This document shows positions 36,441 through 48,560 of a DNA stretch of 64,000 nt, in pieces. The translations under genes and the position numbers were made by a program. The DNA comes from Hyposmocoma kahamanoa (lineage: Eukaryota > Arthropoda > Insecta > Lepidoptera > Cosmopterigidae), in contig NW_020653397.1 in assembly GCF_003589595.1 (NCBI RefSeq), positions 755,234 to 819,233 on the forward strand. Reading direction: 5' to 3'. The notes below the pieces were generated by a model that ran no database searches, was not told where the DNA came from, and saw nothing but the letters and a program-made list of their open reading frames with translations. How positions within the stretch are numbered: position 1 is the first letter of the stretch; each line of letters opens with the position of its first letter.

Positions 36441-36462
36441 AATTAATCCATATGGATTAATT
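36441..36462. promoter_or_regulatory. 22-bp palindrome with two TAATCC sites
   Basis: A perfect palindrome places TAATCC and its inverse GGATTA four bases apart. TAATCC is the core recognised by Orthodenticle/Bicoid-type homeodomains. A regulatory role is inference from this motif alone. Confidence 0.3.
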
Positions 36463-39400
36463 GATACCGATATATATAGAAATTGATACCTTAAGATGGG
36501 TGGATAGATATCAATTTGACACACGACCACTGTAATAGACGGCTATGCACCAGTAGATCAAGATGGCGGGAAATCAGCAGCAGTTAATTTTATTGTATTT
36601 ATTCATAGAGCTAACAGCTTAAATAAAGCGACCAAATAATTCAGAAATTCAAATAGTGACATATTTACCTAGACTAAAAATTTATTTATGTAAAAACTAT
36701 AATAAAAAACCCGCCATTTTTCTTTTTTAAATCTTCAAAAATGTGTTTAAGCTTAGAATAATAACGCATAGAAACCTAGTCCGCACACAAAAGAGTGTAA
36801 AAATATACGTCAGACAAACATAAAATAGATAATAACATCACATTCCACAAGGAAGTAACGCGTTTCAACTTGTATTTTTATATAAATATTCACTAAAACC
36901 GAAAATTAACGTACTACTAAAACTAGCCTACCTGAATGAATTTGATTTTTGCCTCACCTGTGACAGTTCATTTGATATGAAACTATCATTCTATGCGTTA
37001 TTATTCTAAGTGTTTAAGATAATTAAGCTTTTGATGAAAAAATTAAACCACCTTCAAAAGCTCGTGGAATTACATCTATTTGTCAAGTTTTATTGAAAAC
37101 GGTTAAAGGAAAGTTGTTGAAATCCAATAAATCTGATTTATCCCCTAATTTGCTACCCTAGAGGTGGAATATTTTCTTCACATTTTAATGGAACTAATAC
37201 TGAGGTACCCTTTTTCCAACAAAAAAATAATCAAGCCGAATTGAGAATCTCGTTCTTTTTCGAAGTCGGTTAAAAAAATATTTTTATGTCAAAGTATTAA
37301 GAGAAAGAGAAAAGAAACATTTATTCGGCTATTCACAAATAATATTAGGACATAATAACTAACGTAGGAGCTTTTAAAAATAGAATTTTATTGGAAGGCT
37401 TACATGTAATAAAAAAACGAAATGAATGCTTTCCCTTTGAAATCATTCACTCTTTACAAAATGGAATGGGATTTGTTGCGGACACCAGCCCGTTGCACCA
37501 AGTACCAAGAGATTTATTTTGATAGATCAAAGGAATACGTTGAATACGAGACCAATTTTATTGATGTGGTATATTTAATTATGTTAAAAATTAACGACAC
37601 TTGCAAAATTGGAGGGATATTTCTTTAATATTTCTTTATTTTTTACTTTATCGGTAACAGTATAAATTAATATGATTTTACTTCAATTTCTTTCTTCATT
37701 TCTGTTTCGATCGTCCATTGTGTGTCCTTCTTGCTTTCCTTCATACCGTTGCCCGATTATGAAAAAGAGGATTCATTTCTGGTTTTGTTACTTCTAAATT
37801 CTGGTTTTGTTGCTACTACACTATTATATACACCCGTAGTAGTGTTGTGTGAGTAATTCATATCGACTGACTAAGTCAGTGATTATTTTTTATCAACAAC
37901 CTTAGGTACGTAATGTTTACCTGTTATATGTTACAATATGCCTTTAAATGCCAAAATAATTAAAAATAACTGCTTTTTGCCATTTGCAATAAACACAGGT
38001 CTTTGACATGTAGTTTAACAGCCGTGGGCGGCTGGCAAGGATTTGTGAACGAAAATAAATACGATGCGCATACTCACAGACGATTTCGCAGAAAGGTGAA
38101 TTAATTGCAGCTTTAGTTTGTTTCCGAGGCATAATTTGTCTTTAATTAGTTGGTTATTATCGCATCGTGTTTGATGATTAGACTGGGGAGGCAATGTGAT
38201 GCACAGGATTGATAAATTATGTCCGATAGGCGAGGAGCCAGAAATGTTACGATCGGCCTGAAACTATCAGTCATTCGATGATTTATCTTTCTTTCAGTCT
38301 GGCAGCGTAGACACAGTCGTTGCATTCCAATTGCATCGCCAATGTAAAATAATACTTAGTTGATGTGTTGCAGCGTCGGCGCTAGCTCAGAGCCCGGGTG
38401 CAATGAAATCAATACACTGCCACCCTCTAGTAGGCACGCGATCAAATGGTGCAATTATAATAATAATTAATGATGCTCGACATGCTCTAAGACCTCGCGT
38501 CCGCCTGCATTTTCTTTTAACAGATTTTTAGTCTTTTTATATGAAATACCTGATGGCTGTATGGATAGTATTTATATTTGCTTGCCTGAAATAGCCCGCC
38601 CTAGTAACATTTACGTTTCAGGGAAATCACTTTGTGAGCTTTATATTCAATTAGAACTTTTATCCATAATATTATTATATATCCATAATAGTTTTAGTCC
38701 GACTCGAATTTGAAATTTTAACTATTTAATTGTAAAATGTTCTCATATTAAAATTGATTGCGGATTTCATCTATTATTTCGATGATTTCGATGTCTGAAT
38801 GAGCAAATGAATGATGAACGCTTGATCTTAGGTATTTTTTGTGATTATATCATCATTGGTTTGTGACGTTATTTTAAAGACTACTGTGGAGTTCATTACA
38901 ATATCCCTTAAGGATACCTTAAAAGGGTACATTCCGATTCCTTTGAATCAATACGACGGCGAACTAAGATGAACTATGTTATTAAAGCATCTTGTTGTAG
39001 GTATGTTTGGAATTATGTTACCAGATAGGTGAGTTAACATACATGGTGTAACAGAAAGGGATGCTGTATAAAAAATGTCAGACTAGAGGTAAAGGTACCT
39101 ATCGGTTTTGATTCGCTCTGGGCCTTTTGGAGGGAAAAGTGTCGTTTTTATTTGGACTTTCAATTATTTTGTGAAATCTAGTTTAAAGTGGAATAGGATA
39201 GTGCTACTGTGCCTTAATCGAAGATTAAAACGCGAAATTATACGAATCTCGAACTAAAATACCCGTATCGGCCCGTTCTAAGGAATCCCGAGTCAATCCA
39301 AACTCGCCGCCTCAAATTGCCTCTCCTCTTTGTGACGGCCATATTTACAGAAACATAATTAAACGAAGACATGGCTCAAAGGACTTGTATCCAAGCCAAA

Positions 39401-40127
39401 ATTATTATTAAAAAAAAAACAATAAAAAATAACGTTTTTACCAAAAAGTTTCTACTTACACTAGGAAACAAAATATTGTTTAATTATGTTTTTTTTTTTT
39501 TAAAGTGTTCTTGCACCCAATGATTATAACCATAAAATTTTCTTTTTTAGTGTTTTTAACTGCTTTATCGTACAACCAAACAGCCTATTCTTAAATAAAA
39601 TAAAAATGAATTGATAATTAAATTTTCCCGCCATTGTCGACTAACTTCAAACAAGTATTTACGTTAGTCATGTGGTTTGCGATGTGCTCGATATATCGAT
39701 AACAATGATATGGTAATTTTTAAAATTAATTTAATAAAACATAATATTCAATAGAAAACATCAATGCCAATTTATTCTTTGACAGTAACTCTGAACGATT
39801 TTGAATTCCCACTGCACCATAACGTGGGTGTCATAATAGTGATAAATTATGTAAACAAGTAGGAAAGTGCGTGAATAGAATTTATCGTCACAATCAATTG
39901 TTAAAACGACGTTATCGTTATTTATAATATTTACGTTATCGATATGAACAGTCACAATGAACGATAAGTAGTTTACGTTTTAAGTAAAGAAACTGCACCC
40001 GCGTCGTTTGTTAAAACAAATCGCTAAAGTTAAAAAAATATTAATGGATTTATTAGTTGGAATGGAGTATTATGTACTTAGAAAGTGAATCATTCTAGTG
40101 AATAAGTGATTAAAAAACAAACGAAAC

Positions 40128-40200
40128 ATGTCAAGTAGAGGTGTTCCCGATGGATCAAGATCGCCAAGAATCGTTATGGATTCCTTCTTTGAAGATGATG
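40128..40200 (+). CDS. Putative alternative first coding exon of an unidentified gene
   Basis: An ATG preceded by AACGAAAC opens 24 codons, MSSRGVPDGSRSPRIVMDSF then FEDD, and ends at GAT G|GTAAGC in phase 1. The Ser/Arg-Pro start followed by an acidic patch looks like a disordered N-terminus. The splice phase and Gly-codon junction equal those of the exon at 24228-24333. This supports two promoters feeding one downstream exon, but no such exon is found in the window. The protein family is unknown to me. Confidence 0.45.
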
Positions 40201-41419
40201 GTAAGCAAAGTATAAAAAATATATTCTCAGAGCTTTTGCGCACTATTTCCGTTTCGTACCAAATCCGAGAATTGACGGTCCGATCAATGTCACAGGGATC
40301 ATTTTATCTCTAGGTGTACAAGCGATATTTGTATTTTCTTGTATTGGAATCGGATTTAGTGCACGAGCGACATCCGAAGTGGGTTCGAGTTCTCTAGACT
40401 ATATCTCGGATTCGGAATGAATACGAACGGGGTTAGTAGTCGTGTAAAAAGTGGAATTCAACAAATTTCAAATTACGGTTCCATAAATTTCAAATTTCTG
40501 TTTCGACCAGGAACCCGGTGCAATTAAATGATTATCATCACTAAGGGTTTAGGATTAGAGATATGTATTTTTATATATTAACGTTAATTGGAAATGACCG
40601 AAATACGGGACATTCACACATTATAATACAACGATACCAAGTTATTAAATATTAGGCAAACAATACAAATATCAAACTTGCATATTAGTTCGTAAAATAT
40701 TAAATAAAACTATACATAAGCAGATATAACTATTAGCAAAACTAAGCAAATATCAAAGTTGAGACCAAGACTTCACTATGCACGTACAAATTACGGGAAA
40801 ATATGTTTGCTTAATGAAGGTGTCATCATCAGTCATATCACTATTTATAACAAATTACCAAAAGACAAGAGAATCAAAAACAATAACGACGCGTGCAAGC
40901 GTGAAAACTTCGTAAATAAAATAATATTAATAATAGTAAAAATTTAACACTACTTGAATAACATAAAATAAAATTAATACAACGAACAAAACAAAAAGAA
41001 TATATATATGTATATTATACTATATTGTAAAAATAAGTGTATATATGTATACCCAATCTTTGTCGTTGGATATTTCAACTGTACTATATTTAGTTTTTTT
41101 TCTCATGTTAATTGAATGAAAATTCTTAGTGAGAAATAAAATATTTAAACCTACACGGGACATTCCAATATACATAGATTAATAATACCGGACGGTGCGT
41201 CTGGAAATACGAGACGGTTGGCAACTCCGATTTCATAAGCCACGTACACAGACTTCTAAAATCAATACATCTTTCTTTTGGCTTCCTAATTTTATGGATC
41301 GGGAAAATTTACATTTGATAATTTTAGTAGCTGGTCGTGGCTACAGCCCTGCTAAATGGGCTCTGTTCAGTAGCAGGAGCTCCTTGTTAAAGAGTCCTAC
41401 TTATTTTTTCTAATAGTCC

Positions 41420-41620
41420 TAGTTAAGGGTGCTGGTGAAATTACAGGCACATAGGACTTTTCAACTTATGTCTCAGGTTGATAGTGCGCAGACGCAGTGC
41501 ACCTCAGATGTTTGCGATTTAAAGCTCTGAGTGGCACTGCTACTGTTATGGACAGGCGTGTTGCTAATCATCAGGCGCACGACTTATTCGTCCCACCAAT
41601 TAGTATCATAAAAAAAGTAC
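41420..41620 (+). repeat. Family B dispersed repeat, forward copy
   Basis: It contains GGGTGCTGGTGAAATTACAG, GAGTGGCACTGCTACTGTTA, GACAGGCGTG and a TATCATAAAAAAAG tail. Confidence 0.7.
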
Positions 41621-41727
41621 AATTGTTATGGAAAAACATGCGAGTTAAGTTAAACAGACTTAAAATTATATACATTATTATACCCACTCAGTGCTTTTAA
41701 ACCCAAGCTGGTTACATTATGTAAAAT

Positions 41728-41764
41728 AAATAATATTAGTAAAAATGTTTTACTAATATTATTT
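41728..41764. repeat. Perfect 17-bp AT-rich hairpin with 3-nt loop
   Basis: AAATAATATTAGTAAAA is followed by ATG and then by its exact complement. It lies about 110 bp downstream of a family B tail. Confidence 0.75.
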
Positions 41765-43764
41765 CGCTATCGCCTATTTAGTGCGAAGTATGGAGCTGCC
41801 GCTTATTTTTTATTAAAGAATCCAAGCTCACGGAAAATAACGAAAGTTTTATCCTGAGGTCTGGTTCCACTTCAACAAGGTGGAATGTTCCGACGCGGTA
41901 TTTTATTTTGATGGTCCGGTAACGGGTCGCGACCTACCAAATGGGAAACGCCGAATTATGGCATAGCCATATTAGTGTACAACGTTATTTTTTACGTATT
42001 TCACAATTTTCCCTTACTTTTCGAATTATGCCACATTATTAACGACATTGCGTTATTATTATTATTATCATACACTTGTAGACTGTCTCTGCGTAATACT
42101 TAAGGTATAATTGGCTCGGTACCACATCGCTATGTCAGGGTTAGAGTTCGCTCTCGCCCGGGTTAGCACGTCATTACTCAACCCCGCCTGTCCCCATGTC
42201 ACCAATACAAGCACTACGTCCCTTCATCATCCACCCATTTATATTATGTTCCACTTCACTTGTTTTAATTGCATATGTATATTACATTTTAATATTATCG
42301 ACAGATTATTTTGTTGATTTGAGAGCGTTTGCAGAGAGCGTTTCTGCCTATGAACTACGCATTTTTACGATTCTTCTTTGTTATTTACCAAACAAAATGG
42401 AGTGTTGAATGCTGTCGCATTTTCGTTCCTGCCTGCTCTAAGGTTAAGTACTGGGTCAAGGTTAATCAATAAACAGGTTGTCCCGATTGTGACGTCATGA
42501 GTTTGTCGAGCTGTTTCAACTGTAATGATTATTGCAAGTTGCGGTTTTCTTATCATGGTAATATAACTTTTTATTCTACTACTAACTATATCCGTCAATA
42601 GACTTGTGCGTGACCTGTGTTTAAAGGGAGCGATCCTATCTAGTTCATCTAGTTCGTTTAGAATTAAACGTCTTGTCTTTGCTTGGACATTGAACGAACG
42701 CTCCAAACTAGTTCTTTTATTTACATGAACTATTACGGACTTCTAGTACAAAGAGGTATATACTACGCGATGCTAAACATTTAAAAATACAATACTATAC
42801 AAATATGGAGTCGGTACTATTTGATTTTACTTCACAATTTAGAGGTTTTTAATAAAAAAAAGGTTTAAGACTTTTATTCTAACTAAATATCCTTTTTTTA
42901 CAAAACAGTAATGGGATAACGTATACATATTTTAGCTAGAATGGTGTATTTAAAAACCAATATTTAAAACGATTTCATATACACGTAGGTTGATATTATA
43001 TATACAAATAAAATACATACCTACCAAAAAATTTGAATACTTGCTTACTTTTTTACAAGCTTACATATTGGTGCATAATGTACGTATTAGATACTTAAAA
43101 AAAGCTGGTGACGCTCAGTCGTGCATCTCACCATAACATGTACTAAGCCGTGAAAGTCCGCGACTTTTCCCGCTCGAACCATTGCTACTGAATAAAATAC
43201 AGGTGAACTATCATCACAGACGGTTCCCAGTTCGTACTGAATTAAAAAGACCGATGAACTATTAAGATTGTGCAAGACGAACCAGTTCATGTCGATCAGT
43301 GTCGGGAATACATTCCTAATAGTTCGTAGTTCATGAACTATACAAGCCTGCCCGTGAACCGGTGATCAATATTGGGACAATAATAAGAATTTTACTTTGT
43401 CTTTTACGCACATTATAGTGTATAAACTGTACAGGCAAAGAGCGACTTGATTTACTCCTTCATCAAGCAAACATCTTTGTAACAATTTACAAAATCATGG
43501 ATAAAAACATGGAGCCATTTCCGGATTTCAGGAAAATTAAACATGATCACTAAATACTAATAAAAACATACTATAAACGTCATAGCCACAACACATACAC
43601 GCGCATACAACCTAATGCCTACGTCACTACAGGCATGAATTATTCAATAAAAATACCTTTGAGTTTAATATTACTGCAATTGAATATGTTAACATCCCTC
43701 ATCATCTCGCTGTCCAAGTTCGAGTTAGCTCTATAAAGAAAATTATATTGTATTTTATTTTGTG

Positions 43765-43900
43765 ATATCAAGTGACGAGACATGCCCCTGGTGGTAAGCG
43801 ACACGCCTACTCATAACAGCTGTGGTGCCACTCAGAGCTCTAAATTACAAAGATATAAGGAGCACTGCGTCCGCTACCCTGAGACATGACGTTGACAACC
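43765..43900 (-). repeat. Family B dispersed repeat, partial reverse copy
   Basis: It carries TGGTAAGCGACACGCCT, ATAACAGCTGTGGTGCCACT and CCCTGAGACATGACG, the reverse of the conserved core and tail. Confidence 0.6.
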
Positions 43901-44203
43901 ACATATACTTTACAAATCAATAGGTATAAAATAGGCATGCCATTTCATATGTACGTAATTTGTATTTTGTATTTGAAGGTAAGTAAAAATAATTTTATAA
44001 ATGTATATTTAATTAAATATACATCTAAAGATTGTTTACATTTAATTATGTGAATAACCGTTTATTTATAATATTGCTGTTTAATTTCCTCGACATCGAA
44101 GTGAAAAGCAGGGTGTATAACTCGTTCATAAAACCATTTTATCCTCGACTTAAATATCCACTATATCCTCGTCTCGGGTAAAATGACGCGTTTTATGCAC
44201 TTG

Positions 44204-44312
44204 TTGTACAGTCAACAGCACATCAAGCTACACATTGACGTATCTTGTTCCGTTGCACTGGAGGCGATTTGCGAACAAAAATGTGTAATCAGATGCGCTG
44301 TTGTCCGTACAA
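44204..44312. mobile_element. 109-bp inverted-repeat element
   Basis: TTGTACAGTCAACAGCACAT and its near-inverse at 44293-44312 (three mismatches in 20) bound a 109-bp segment. Confidence 0.6.
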
Positions 44313-44597
44313 TCTACTATACATATAATAACAGTGTGGTAAGGTGACTTGCTTCTACGATTAAGTACTTATTTAGTTACTTTTAGATCATAAATCCTTA
44401 GGAATCTGAGTAACGTTTTCAATCTGTATTATTTTTAAAAATGATAAAATGTGAAGAATTATTTTTACAATTTCAACTCCAACAAAAAAAAAAAATCGAA
44501 ATAAGACTTACAGTTGTTAATTGATTTTCAAGTGATATTAAAAAATTAAAGAAATAAATAAGAAGAAAAAATAAATAAATAAAAAATTACAAAAAAC

Positions 44598-44690
44598 TCC
44601 TTCGAGCCGGATTTGAACCAGCGACCTATGGATGTCCATGAGTTTCATACCAACTACAGTCCACCGCTCTACCAACTGAGCTATCGAAGG
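44598..44690 (-). tRNA. tRNA-Tyr (anticodon GUA) with a 20-nt intron
   Basis: The minus strand folds as a complete tRNA. The acceptor stem CCTTCGA pairs with TCGAAGG, the D arm is TAGCTCAGTTGGTAGAGC, the anticodon arm is GTGGA-CTGTAG-intron-A-TCCAT, and the T arm contains GGTTCAAATCC. The discriminator base is A. The anticodon GTA is followed by a 20-nt intron after position 37, the usual place in eukaryotic tRNA-Tyr. Removing it gives a 73-nt mature body. A T-run follows at 44591-44596, as expected of an RNA polymerase III terminator. Unlike the SINE heads in this window, all stems pair. Confidence 0.96.
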
Positions 44691-44777
44691 TACGAATAAA
44701 TTGACGAAATTAATGTTTCGCTTCTACGCGCCAAATAACAGTGTCAAATAGGATGACTGTAGATTAATATAATATTA

Positions 44778-45191
44778 TTTTCACCTCAGCAGCTCGAACA
44801 AGGCTATTTTGCTGTGTGAAATCAGTGAGCAAAATCTTATTTTGCTCACTCCGTGAGAAAAAGTAGCTTTTTGCTTTTTAAGTGGAGACTTGTCATTTAA
44901 TGCGAAGGGGTCTAATACAAATTCGACTTTACGGTGCGGGAAGGGTCACAATCCAGCTCAACTCATAATGAAACCTCGACCACTACTCAAGTAGCAAACA
45001 CTACGACGATTACTGTTCCAAATAAAACAGTAACTTTTAATCTACAGAATTGTACAAACTTCACGTTCCACTTTTAATTTTTTGTAAATTCTGTATTTTT
45101 GTAAATATACAATGATGCATTTGCTTTCATGACGTGTTTTTATTACTTGTCCCTTTAGTATATATATATGTTCTCGCTGCTGAGGTGAAAA
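44778..45191. mobile_element. Element with 16-bp perfect terminal inverted repeats
   Basis: TTTTCACCTCAGCAGC (44778-44793) and its exact complement (45176-45191) enclose 414 bp with no useful reading frame. The adjoining GAGCAAAATCTTATTTTGCTC is also palindromic. Confidence 0.65.
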
Positions 45192-45234
45192 GTTGTATGT
45201 ATCACGCGGGAGCAAAGTTATTTTGCAGCTCGTA

Positions 45235-45332
45235 TTTTTGAGTCCCTCGCTTCGCTCAAGATTCTAATTCTGAATCACTCGCTACGCTCGTGATTCAACT
45301 ATAGAATCTTTCGCTTGCTCAGGACTCAAAAA
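45235..45332. repeat. Triple nested inverted repeat
   Basis: Three nested arm pairs occur in order: TTTTTGAGTCC/GGACTCAAAAA, GATTCTA/TAGAATC and GAATCAC/GTGATTC. Variants of TCGCTTCGCTC sit between the outer pairs and in the terminal loop. It begins 44 bp after the inverted-repeat element ending at 45191. Confidence 0.65.
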
Positions 45333-46984
45333 CAGCACTCGCACCAAAAAACGACTTTGCTCTCTTGTTGAACAAATAACTATTTAATGTAGTCGTATCG
45401 TCGAGTTATTAATTTGTAATTACTTGTTGTCGTTTCTTGAATATATATCTAATTACCACAGTTTCGTAATTTATTAACAAAATGTTTAAGACTTATCAAA
45501 ATAAAGTTTTAGTCACTTTGATTTGTCGTAATAAGCTACAGAATATTTTGTATTCCAATCGGAAGTGTCTTTTTTTAAGATAACTCTAATGCGACCCGAT
45601 TCTTTTGTAAATTTGCGTGTGGATATGAATTCAACTCATACATAAGCCGTTCTGAGAATGTTTTATTAAATTGCATTATTTGTTATTTGGAATGATAAAC
45701 AGACTTTCAGCTATATATTTTTAGACGTTATTATGTTGTATTTATACCGTTGTCATTTGTTATAAACAAGAGACAAGGATTTAAATAGTTGTCATGGCTT
45801 GTTATACACGAGTCATACAGTGTCGCGTGGCGGTATGGCTATGTAATATGGCGAGGGTGCTCAATGTATAATAATAACAAATAAATAAAAGATAAATGTG
45901 AAATGGGATAATGGCTCAGCTTTAAAAGACTATACGGATACGGCCCTTTTTTTCTCTCAGACCTAAAAAGTCTACCTAAACGAAACTATAATAATAAAAA
46001 CATGCATTTACAATATCAAATATCCGGCACATCGTAAACACAGAAAACGTTTAAATACATAAACGTTGAAGTCTTTATCTCCTGGTTGCAAGCAGGTCAG
46101 ATATTATAATTTGTAAGTAGTTCGATATGCATTTGTCAGGATACATTTCCTGGAATTTAATATTCAAAAATAAGTAAGCACAGCTGCATTGCATAAACTA
46201 CGTCATAAAATTACTCCCCTCGCGGAAGAATGGCCTACGTCGAATTAAGTTTTTTTCCTCCATTGGAATACAGACGTAACACACGTTCCCTCCTGTTGGT
46301 GTAACTTTATCGACAAAAGACTTAAACAGTATATTTTTAATTGTATGCCAAATAACATAAAATGTCATACTATATATAATAGTAATATTTATTTACAATT
46401 TTTCAATGAACAAAAGCATAACCAGTAAGTAACTCTAATATTGTTTTCAAATATATTATGGAACACAACTGGAATACAAGATAAATCTTGTAATGGAATT
46501 GCATTATGCAGCAAAAAGGTGTAAGTGAGATTGCTCCATAAATCTTTAATCAACCGCTCGTGAAAGAGAGGCGTATCTTTAAGTACGATGAAAAACAAAT
46601 GCGTAAATATCAATAAAAAACGAAGTATGCAACAATAACGTAGGTATTTTAAATTTTAGAATCTTGACGAATAAAGGGATTTGTTAAGGTAAACCTAGTG
46701 TTTTATATTAACTCGTTATGATAAATGATAAAACACTACACTCGAAATGTTATAAATTAGGTGTGTAGATCATGTTTTTGGTTACGCTTCAAAGTAGGTT
46801 ACATAGAATTACCATATATGTATGTATATGTATACTTACTTTTGGCCGTACTGAAAAGTATTCAGAAAAAGTTACCTATCTTCTCTTACTTATCTCCCAC
46901 GAGGCGTGCGAATTGCAGTGCTACATAGCTAATTGCAAATTAGACGCGTCGATAGTTTTTGTCCTGAGTGGAAGGAAACTACGC

Positions 46985-47085
46985 AAAACTCGCTTCTGGT
47001 TGTTCATGTCAGTCTGGCCGCGATCCACCGGACATCGCGGACGCAGTATGAGCAGTGGCGCTGCAGTCGCGCTCCGATAAAGTCG
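46985..47085 (+). promoter_or_regulatory. Possible core promoter with TCAGTC initiator
   Basis: GTTCATGTCAGTCTGGCCG lies in an isolated ~100-bp GC-rich stretch followed by GCGGACGCAG and GCTGCAGTCGCG. The initiator matches arthropod TCAGT. The short ATG frame after it ends within ten codons, so any product would be a non-coding first exon. Confidence 0.25.
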
Positions 47086-48119
47086 CGTGGCAAATTACGA
47101 ATTAAAACAATTCGCCTTTAAAAAAACAGTAATAATAATAACGTATCTAAATTAAGACACTGTGGCATGCACTGAATTGTTTTGTTCTATATATATATTT
47201 CGGTGATTGTTTTGTTTAATTCAAGTTGTGAGGTTTTTAAGTGCTTTTCGCGAGTAAACAGCTGTTGCAACATCATTGTCAATCGAAGTTAAACGAATTA
47301 GGTTTAAACAAAGGACCATTTGGAAATAGCTCATATCATAAATTGAATGGATGGTTTCTATTTATTAATTAACGAGTAAATATTATATTTATTGTGTCTT
47401 GATACGAGTGGTCAGTACCCATAATATTGTAAATCACGCGGTAATTTATAGTTAGGTATATTAAATAATTTTACGATTCATTTACAATCTTTGGCTTCGT
47501 TTAAGGAAACAATGCAATCCGTGTTCCAGTTACCTAAGAAGACAATCATTTGTCAAATGTGAATGGGACATACTAAAATGATTATTTTTATCATTGATAT
47601 AAATTTCTACTACTGCTCGGTTTCTTAATACGACGGTTACCTTTGGTTTTTATAACATTTCTCATATGAATCAGTTCCAAGTTATCGCAATGACCCCTGG
47701 AGCACTCTTACTGAATATTAATATATTGCGTCATGTTACCACCATTCGTATGTGATAAAATTGTTATTGTCGTTTCCTTACGAGGCTAGGAATCAAATTT
47801 TATTCTACGATAACGCATAGAATATAATATAAACATTAATTTCATATTATCAATGTGACATTAGTACAATTTAAAGTGCAATGTCAAGGGTAACATTATC
47901 GTCACTAACATATACGATAATAGTTAATATAAAACAAAATTTTGTATCGAATTGCGTGTTTCGTTTAATTGACAACCGCTAGTGAAATGTTTCATATGCA
48001 TAAACTGATAAATGATGATGTTAAATATTAAACTGACTTGTTTAGGTCATGGGAATAAACAAATCATATAACTCAACGAATTAACTGGGCTGGAATTGAG
48101 TTTGAAGGCTTCAAGTCCC

Positions 48120-48560
48120 AATGTTTCCAAAGTCAAAAACCTTTATTTCAGAGGTAAGCAAATTACACTTCAAATCGTCATATTGATCAAATTTCACTGG
48201 TCTTTCGTAAGGCAGACTCCCCTGAGAAGAATGAGTAAGAAATTATAGGGGTTGCTCTTTTTGTGAATATATATTTGTATACATTTATCATTTACAATAT
48301 TTTTTCAAACATAGATCGAGATAATGTGCTGGAGCTAAACTTGTAACTACCACCAATTAAAGTGTTTGTTTCCCTACACTTTTAAATGTCGTGAAAGGCA
48401 AAGTTTTAATATCAATTGGAATCTCATAGAAGCGTATACATTGCGCATTCAATGAACTTGTGACTTTGTGAAAAGGAAGTTAGAAGTGTTAAGAACAGCC
48501 TGTTTATGTGGTATAACTGTCTATGTATAGTAAAATAAAACGATAATACATATTTAAACA
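48120..48560 (-). pseudogene. LINE 3' end with degraded polymerase C-terminus
   Basis: The minus strand reads LPFHKVTSSLNAQCIRFYEI followed by IDIKTLPFTTFKSVG, a worn version of the FMG.CIRFYNKIP segment. The 3' tail matches that at 52140-52300. Confidence 0.5.

Larger units (their letters stand above)
24334..40127 (+). other. Non-coding interval, possibly a large first intron
   Basis: No conserved exon is seen between the two candidate first exons. The interval contains a TTAA-flanked MITE (25973-26183), LINE debris (26780-27800, 31490-33175), a family A MITE (29458-29743), a minisatellite (30520-30650), family B repeats, a SINE (35238-35470), the assembly gap and long AT-rich stretches such as 36540-37400 and 37630-40000 in which I see nothing further. 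Confidence 0.5.

Noticed and set aside
36555..36610. Short ATG frame MAGNQQQLILLYLF
   Set aside because: Ends after 19 codons with no good donor before the stop; probably chance.
42365..42706. 113-codon minus-strand open frame
   Set aside because: No recognised domain, no splice signals and biased composition in sequence resembling an old repeat; not supported as a gene.
46772..47121. Two overlapping plus-strand open frames
   Set aside because: They run across a GC island in different frames with no recognisable motif; the island is better read as a possible promoter.
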